In this document: positions 57,250 through 64,000 of the stretch, in pieces | Layout: every line of letters starts with the position of its first letter | How positions within the stretch are numbered: the first letter of the stretch is position 1 | DNA from: Dryomyza anilis | Taxonomy: Eukaryota > Arthropoda > Insecta > Diptera > Dryomyzidae | Assembly: GCA_951804985.1 (NCBI GenBank) | Contig: OX638132.1 | Coordinates: 92,508,696 to 92,572,695 of the forward strand | Reading direction: 5' to 3' | DNA length: 64,000 bases | Translations under genes and position numbers: made by a program | Notes under the pieces: model-generated | The model's input: only the letters and a program-made list of their open reading frames with translations | Told to the model about the DNA's origin: nothing | Databases searched by the model: none

Positions 57250-57727
57250 TTTTATGTAAACATAATATATAATTGCCTGATAAATCATTTGAAAACAGGG
57301 TTGTCTTGAGACTTGAACAGTGTTGTAATGAGCTCTGATTTACATTATGATATCACGGAAACATTTTGATGTTGCCCCTTAAAATGGTATATGTTCTAAT
57401 AGAATCATAATAATTACTACATCCAAACAAAATAAATATTTGAACCGAAACATAAATAAGTTCAAAATACAACATGATTTGGAACGACCTAAATATAAAT
57501 ATGTATCCAGAGAAACATATCAGTTGTTGCAGTTCAAAAAGTATATGTTTGCATAAAAACATATTTAATATTTTTGGAAAGGAATCCTGAAAATAAAATA
57601 AAAATAAAATATTGATTTTTTTATTATTAATTTTTATTAAAAATTATTAAACATGCACAGTGGAACTTAATAATACTTGAATTCATATACAAATTTTTAA
57701 ATGCATAAATAAATAATTGTATTAAAA
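57250..57727. repeat. Interspersed repeat, family G (copy G2)
   Basis: Contains ATTGCCTGATAAATCATTT and GTGTTGTAATGAGCTCTGA (shared with 32236-32640), then the segment shared with 52217-52598. Its left part is longer than in G1. Non-coding. Confidence 0.7.
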
Positions 57728-58030
57728 CTGCAAGTACAAGTCTCAGTGTAGCACATAGCGTTGGCAAGGAATTCGCGGAGCCTGTTGCAAAAAAACCATG
57801 CCGAATTCTGTTTGAAAATAGAAGCACTGATTTTTCAGTTGTGGTTTTTTTGATGAAATAATTTTAGGAAAACATTTAGGAACAATTAAATTATATACTG
57901 CACTATTAAATGATATTAATTGTTACTATTTGTACTTTTTGTACCGCAGTTTATAAATTTTTTGAATTTACAAATGACATCGTATTACCGATACGAATAC
58001 GTTTTCTCAACAAACATCAAAAGACACGGT

Positions 58031-58400
58031 TGTAGAAAATGGCGGTCACCGAGTGTCAACTTCGTATACAAGAAGAATATTGCAAGAATACTTTTATTTA
58101 CATTTAATTTCATTTTTTTGTTTCTTTTCAAACATCAAAGTTTAAAAGGACCAAAACATACTTCAAACGATGATAAAAAAGACGTAAGTAGATAGAAAAT
58201 TCTGCTCAACGAGTGCCAACTTCGTATACAAGAAGAATGTTGAAAGAATACATTTATTTAAATCCATTTTTTTTTTGTTTTTAAAGATCAATATGTTCAA
58301 ACGATGGCAAAAGATTACGTAAGTAAAAAATGCTGCGCAACGTTGCCAACTTCGTCTGTCGATAACAAATCGAATGAAGACGAGCGTTGTGAACATACGT
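58031..58400. repeat. Imperfect tandem triplication, about 160/130 bp
   Basis: GCCAACTTCGTATACAAGAA occurs in similar form at about 58054 and 58214, and GTTGCCAACTTCGTCTG at about 58342. Each is followed by GAATACNTTTATTTA-like and CAAACGATG-like strings in the first two units. GACGTAAGTA and TACGTAAGTA look like donors but are part of the repeat. Confidence 0.6.
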
Positions 58401-58737
58401 TATAATTAGATTTGAATAGCATTTTCTGTTTGTTTTGAAACATAGTTATAACCTAGTAAACTGCTAAGAAATAGTGTATTCCAATGCAATTAAAACTTTA
58501 TGTTTGTATTGTAACATATTTATGATAAGTTTGACAGATTCTGCTGGGGAATATATAAAATGTTTACACATAGTAATATGTAATTACAATCTGAACAATA
58601 ATTTAATTACACATGTGTGGTAATTTAGAATTATTTTTTTAATTACATTCAAATAAATCTTTTCTCTCCGTGTAGGTACTAAAAAAGGATTCTAATAAAA
58701 AAGCGATACTTCTGAAAAAGCACTTATAAAAAATAAT

Positions 58738-59027
58738 AATAGTTTGGCGATACAGTCCTAAGAACTTAGGCCGAACCATTTTGAGCAGTGCGTGTTATAT
58801 TTGTACTCAAAGTGCTGGGATCTACAGTTTAATGCCGAATCGGAACGGCGAGTGAGAGCTTTTCATAGGAAATGTTTTACTCTCGTAGGTTTGCCATTTA
58901 CAGCCGAGAGGTAACGCGGTATAAAAAAATGTTTCTATGAAAAGATGTTTTTAGATCTGGTCCAGGCTTGAACCTGTGACCTTTCGGCTCGCAGTCTAAC
59001 GCACTAACCTTGAGCTACCGACGCTAC
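58738..59027 (-). mobile_element. tRNA-derived SINE, uninterrupted copy
   Basis: On the minus strand the head GTAGCGTCGGTAGCTCAAGG leads to an A box (GGTTAGTGC) and a B box (GGTTCAAGCC). The body contains ACCTACGAGAGTAAAACATT and ends with TTCTTAGGACTGTATCGCC plus an ATT-rich tail. It matches the split SINE at 15074-16259 and reads across its insertion site. Confidence 0.8.
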
Positions 59028-59312
59028 TCAAAATAAATACACAACTCAAAATAAATACACAAAAAACTAATATAAGCATTAAAATAATGTTGTCAAAATA
59101 ATATATTCAAAAAGGTACTTAAATAAGATACTATAGAAAGATACTGAAAAAATGCAGCAAATTGAAACGCTATTAAATTGTGGGAGTGTACAGTGGTGGT
59201 CAACTAATTAAAGGCATCAAATTTTTATTTTTAATTTGTAAAAATATTTTTATTGAAGTACGACATTTTATACACATAAATAGTAGATAATTTTAGTTTT
59301 TAGTTTGAACTA

Positions 59313-61040
59313 CACTCAAAATAATTTCTAGGACATTTTACGAAATATTTGTTCGTAATTTCGTAAAATACACGAAAAATTTTTAATCTCTAGTTTTTCC
59401 TAAAAATATTTTTTACGAATGATTCATATATATTACGAATCAATATTCGTAAAATTAAAACAACAACAAAATAACGAATATTTCTTTTAAATTATAAAAT
59501 ATTTTTTTACAAACGATTCGTTTATATTACGAATAAATATTCGTAAAATTAAAACCACAACAAAATTACGAATATTCCGTTTAAATTACGAAACTTTCGT
59601 TGTATTATTTTCTATTACATCTTTTTTACGAAAAAATATCATATTTTACAAATGAGTTTTACATTTCACGAATAAATTACTAAACTTTTGTGAATTTACG
59701 TGTTTTTTAAGAATAATTAGTAAAAACAGAAATCCGCTGCGTCAAATAGAAACTTGGAGCTGCATTTTATTTTAATTGGTATCAGATCAGTGCATAATAT
59801 ATCATCTTTTATGATCATCGTCAGTTTTTTTTTTGAACAAAGAGTTCGTGTATTTACGAATGATTCTTAAAATATTCATACACACAGAAAAATCCTCTTT
59901 TGGCATGAGGTTAATTGAATCAACGTTTCAGTGTTGCAACCGAAATGCATTTGTTGTAAACTCATGTCATTAAAATGAACGTACCATTTTTTACTCTAAC
60001 CGAAATGTTAGTCCGCGCAACTGCACGTTCGGTTGTCGTAACCTCATGATTGCATTTTTCATTCTGCCAAAATTTGACGGGTGTGCATTTGTTACGGCAA
60101 CTGAGTACGTTATTGTATCAACAAAATAAATGACAAACGGCAAACCTCATGTCTATCAGCAGTTCGGTTGCCAGTTTCTTTTCAAAAATTATAGATACAT
60201 GCAGAAATAAATAAACATCAAACATTTTCACAAGTGGCAAACAATAGGAAATTCATTAAATATATAAATAATAATAATATCATGAATGAATTCAATACTA
60301 ATTGCTGTTTAGCTAGTGAAATATAATAAAAATATGTGACAATATGTGGCATAATAAATAGTTTTTTATTTTGTTTAATTATGATGAAATAAAATATTAA
60401 ATGTGTCTTCATACTGTTATTATATTTCAGGGAACATGAATTAATAGATATATTTTTTTAAATTATGTGCGTGACATATTTACGCATCAAAAATACATAT
60501 AAAAAACTTTACATAAATAAGTTTTCTATATAATTAAATATTCTTAAAATAAAATTTCAATTGGAGGTTTCGGCATGCTTGCTGACTTGAAGGTTTAAAC
60601 AACCTCATGTCTGCTGAATAGGAGGTTGACACAACCTCATGCTTGCTGACTAGGAGGTTGGCACAATCATATTCTTGCTGACTAGGAGGCTGGTACAACC
60701 TTCCAATCAGCAAGTTCCCGCAACCGAATAATTCGGTAGGGCAATTTAGTTGGTTGCCGCAACAAATCAGTTTTCTGTGTGTATGTTTCATAAAATGTAT
60801 GAATGCGAAAGTATTCGTACATTTTACGAAAGTATTCGTATTAGTAAATAGGTACACATATATTCAATAAACTATGAATCTTTCGTATCATGTTCGAATA
60901 GTTTCGTAAAATAATAAATAATTAATATACGTAATTTTATCATTAATTTACAAAAGTTCTTTTGTGTATTTTACGAAATGTTTTGTGGATAAATTTCACG
61001 AATTTTTGTAAAATACATGGATAATTTCGTGTATTTTAAG
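59313..61040. mobile_element. AT-rich element with CACTCAAAATAATTT end, interrupted (K1)
   Basis: The left end CACTCAAAATAATTTCTAGG follows TA and also occurs at 61999. The interior is full of TTACGAAT, ATTCGTAA and TTTCGTAAAAT strings forming many short palindromes on both sides of the nested MITE at 59881-60781. The right end was not resolved; the coordinate is where the pattern stops. Confidence 0.5.
59881..60781 (+). mobile_element. 901-bp TA-flanked MITE (copy E2, intact)
   Basis: CACACAGAAAAATCCTCTTT at the left and TTTTCTGTGTG at the right, flanked by TA on both sides. It contains four degenerate tandem TGCTGACTAGGAGGTTG units near the right end (about 60570-60690). It serves as the uninterrupted reference for the copy at 50334. 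Non-coding. Confidence 0.85.
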
Positions 61041-61998
61041 CAGATTTTATTTTAATTGTAATTGCTGTATGAATCAACAAAAAGATACTAAACTAAGTTT
61101 CTCCAAAAATATACAAAAAAAAACGTCAACAAATGAACTTGAACCCATGTTTCCCATTGATGGACAGGTACCTAAAAAAGGTAGTTAACATAAATAAAAA
61201 AATACTCAAAAAATAAACAGCTCAAAAAATAAAATGCATAAAAAAGATACTAAAATAATATGCTCAAAAAATATACTCAAAAAAAATACTTCAAAAATAT
61301 GCTTAAATATACTAAATAAAAAGTCAGAAAATGAAAAAAAAATGAACTTGAACCCATGTTTGCACTTGACACCAACAAATAGCATCGCATATTTGTTTTT
61401 TTTTTTTGGTAATCGAGATCAACAGCCGAAAATGGAAACATGTTAAAAAATAATAAAATATGTAGTTGTTAAACAGCGTCGCCAACTGTGACGCCGCCGC
61501 CGCGTCATTCTTTGCGCATCGCAGAGCCTTCATAAATAATGTGGCTTTAATTGCCAAATGGCTAAGAGCGACAACTTCCGGTTGCCGGTGACCGGTGGCC
61601 GGACAAGTGTCGAACGTTGTGCGCAGCAGCAGTAACTAATTGTTAAACGGGGGCTATATAGCCAGATAATGATAACATCTCAAAAACCTTTGGCACAATA
61701 CAAACGAATAGAAAAAAAACAACAATGCAACGATAGTAAAGATTCGGTTGTTATGGCCATAACCGGTTCGGCTGCCAGGCAACAATTAGCAACGACAACA
61801 AAAAAAAATGTTTTATATTAGTAGTAATTACAACAAAAACAACACAACAGCAGGTTGTTAAAACTAACAAATTTATTTTTGTTGTATAAAAATGCAGCAG
61901 CTACTATTGAGAACGCTGTGGAAATTCAGAACGCGATATCAAATTACGAGCTGCCTGCGAACGGTCGACTTGTTGTTGGCCCAGTCCAGTGGCTGGTA
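61041..61998. promoter_or_regulatory. GC-richer unique stretch, candidate regulatory region
   Basis: 61041-61460 is AT-rich with AAATACTCAAAAAAT repeats. From 61470 the composition becomes balanced: CGCCGCCGCCGCG at 61491, GGTGACCGGTGGCCGG at about 61584, a TATA-like GGCTATATAGCC (self-complementary) at about 61654 and ATAACCGGTTCGG at about 61760, which matches the Grainyhead-type AACCGGTT. No coding frame. Regulatory function is inference. Confidence 0.3.
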
Positions 61999-62123
61999 CA
62001 CTCAAAATAATTTCTAGGACTTTCATAAAATGTGATGCTATATGTAGAATTTTACAAAACATTTATATTTAGCATCTAGATGCACTGCGAGAAATTTCTT
62101 AGAAATTTCATTATATTCATTAC
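61999..62123. mobile_element. Fragment with CACTCAAAATAATTT end (K2)
   Basis: Same left terminus as 59313 after TA; truncated by the element starting near 62124. Confidence 0.5.
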
Positions 62124-64000
62124 TAGCTGGACCCGTGCACGACTCGTGCCAAGATTTTCTGAATTCAAAGATATGGAGCGATTTTATTAATATAAAAAAC
62201 ATTTTTTTATTATTGATATGAGGGGCCCGTGCTTAGCTGTTGAAATTTTTTTATTCGTTTTATAAATGTGATAACCAAATAATTCTCCGCCAAAACAACT
62301 TTTCTCAAAGACAATTTTTTCTCAGACTGCGCTTCTCCGCAGAATTATTCTCAGTAGAAATCTTCCCGTAAAATCCACATAGAACGCTTTCCCGTAGAAT
62401 TCTCAACGTAGAATTCATCCCGGTAGAATTGTTCCCGGTAGAATTCTTTCCCGTAGAATTCTTCCCCGTAGAGTTTTTCCCAGTAGAAGTTTTAGAGTGG
62501 TGGGTTTTAATGTAGTAAGTTTCGGTGTAGTGAGTTTAGATGTGGTGAATTTTGGAGTGGTGAGTTTAATTGTGGTTAGTTTTGGTGTGGTGAGTTTTAG
62601 TGTGGTGAGTTTTAGTGTGGTGAATTTGAGTGTGGTGAGTTTAACTGTGGTGTTTTTAAGTGTGGTGAGTTTTAGTGTGGTCAATTATAGTGTGGTGGGT
62701 TTTAGTGTGGTGAATTTTATTGTGGTGAGTTTTAGTGTGATGAATTTTAATATGATGAATTTTATTGTGGTGAGTTTTAGTGTAGTGAATTTTAGGGTGG
62801 TGAGTTTTAGTGTGGTTAATTATAGTGCGGTGGGTTTTAGTGTGGTGAATTTTAGTGCGGTGAGTTTTAGTGTGGTAAGTTTTAGTGTATCGAAATTTGA
62901 GTGTAGTGAGTTTTAATGTGGTGAGTTTAAAAGTGGTGAATTTTAATGTGGTGAAATTTTAGTGTAGTGAGTTTTAGTGTGGTGAGTTTTAGTGTGGTGA
63001 AATTTTAGTGTGGTGAGTTTTAGTGTGTTCAATTTTAGTGTGTTGAATTTTGGTGTGGTGAGTTTTAGTGTGGTGAGTTTAAGTGTGGTGAGTTTTAGTG
63101 TGGTAAGTTTTAGTGTGGTGAGTTTTGGTATGGTGAGTTTAAATGTGGTGAGTTTTAGTGTTGTGAATTTTAGTGCGGTGAGTTTGAGTGTGGCGACTTT
63201 TGGGTATAATGAGTTTTAGTGTGGTGAGTTTTAGTGTGATGAGTTTTAATGTGGAGAAATTTTAGTGTGGTGAGTTTTAGTGTGGTGAATTTTTGTGTGG
63301 TGAGTTTTAGTGTGGTGAAATTTTAGTGTGGTGGGTTTTAGTGTGGTGAGTTTAAGTGTGGTGAGTTTTAGTGTGGTGAGTTTTAGTGTGGTGAGTTTTA
63401 GTGTGGTGAGTTTTTGCTTGGTGAGTTTTAGTGTGGTGAGTTTTAGTGTGGTGAGTTTTTAAGTGGTGAGTTTTAGTGTGGTGAGTTTTAGTGTGGTGAG
63501 TTTTAGTGTGGTGAATTTTAGTGTGGTGAGTTTTAGTGTGGTGAATTATAGTGTGGTGGGTTTTAGTGTGGTTAATTTAAGGGTGAATTTTAGTGTGGTG
63601 AGTTTTAGTTTGGTTAGTTTTAGTGTGGTGAGTTTGTTTTTCTTTTTCTTTCCTTTTTTTGTTTTTCATTTAGTTTGGATTGTGGTTTTATGTGATTGGT
63701 TTTGTTTTTGTATTTTTGCTTTTGTTTTGTGTTGTGCTTTTTTGTTTTTATTTTTTTTTTGTATTTGAGTTTTTTGTTTCATGTTCGTTGCTGGTGAAAG
63801 TGCCGAGTTATATCGTGTTTAGGTTGCATGGGAGGTGCCACGCCTCTTTGCCCAATCCCGCCCATATATAGCCTATCATTCCTTCCAGACCATACCGCAT
63901 CTGTGGTAAAAATTTCAAGACAATCGGATCAGCCGTTTAGACGGAGAAGCGGAACAAACGTGATTGCTTTTGTTTTTGTATTTTTGCTTTTGTTTTGTTT
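62124..64000 (+). mobile_element. Composite repeat L2 carrying an expanded 15-bp minisatellite
   Basis: Starts around CTAGCTGGACCCGTGCACG, a string type common at ends of insect interspersed repeats. GTAGAATTCTTCCC-like units (62335-62480), the 15-bp array (62480-63635), a T-rich segment and then GGAGGTGCCACGCCTCTTTG and ATCAGCCGTTTAGACGGAG follow. The string TTTTGTTTTTGTATTTTTGC occurs at about 63700 and again at about 63968, 268 bp apart. The element runs to the window edge, so its end is not seen. Confidence 0.5.
62480..63635 (+). repeat. 15-bp minisatellite, over 1.1 kb
   Basis: About 75 copies of TTTTAGTGTGGTGAG, with variants GTGAATTTTAG and GTGAGTTTAAG interspersed. The 15-bp period keeps a frame open that translates as VSFSV repeats; there is no reason to think it is a protein. 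The strand bias is strong (G and T on the plus strand). Confidence 0.95.

Noticed and set aside
62497..63768. Long ORFs with VSFSV repeats
   Set aside because: They are the translation of a 15-bp minisatellite; no start context, domain or codon selection is visible.

Overview
This window looks like a piece of an AT-rich, repeat-laden insect genome. It most likely belongs to a higher fly (Diptera, Schizophora; a calyptrate is my guess). The evidence is one clearly recognisable spliced gene, torso-like, with fly-type splice sites, and many copies of dipteran mini-me/DINE-1-type repeats carrying (GTCT)n tracts after a TA-rich block. There is no bacterial or organellar signature.

The only gene I can assign with high confidence is torso-like (tsl). 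It lies on the minus strand at 47269-49348 in three coding exons joined by two phase-0 introns (78 bp and 940 bp). The joined frame gives a secreted MACPF-domain protein of 353 residues with an FGTHY signature. Other coding-like segments are weaker. They include a broken chitin-binding (peritrophin-like) fragment at 19606-19823 (minus), a GC3-biased open segment at 34591-34758 (minus), and isolated exon-like pieces with good splice signals at 4117-4167, 6673-6764 and 28448-28487 (plus).

Most of the rest is repeats. From left to right: a tRNA-derived SINE (839-1043) and a 21-bp array (1176-1695); a decayed satellite built around an ACTGCRCGAAAA box (2540-3000 and 4900-6430); TA-flanked MITEs; a 1.68-kb element with CACAGTG termini and a 5-bp target duplication (11240-12917); a SINE split by a nested MITE (15074-16259); a foldback-like block with a 51-bp tandem repeat (19829-21112); three arrays of one 19-bp satellite (21310-22430, 36435-39150, 41825-42760); two solo LTRs (28983-29462, 33158-33620); seven full or partial mini-me/DINE-like copies of two subfamilies, plus at least one reverse-strand fragment; foldback elements at 44691-45174 and 52010-53124; and an element at the right edge whose internal 15-bp repeat has expanded to over 1 kb (62480-63635).

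Several nested insertions can be ordered in time because an empty or intact copy of the host element lies elsewhere in the window. Stretches of higher GC without recognised repeats (6660-7310, 17100-17600, 22740-23110, 34400-35040, 41030-41640, 61470-61990) are the best places for unrecognised exons, promoters or enhancers. I could not run homology searches, so all family names other than torso-like are by pattern.
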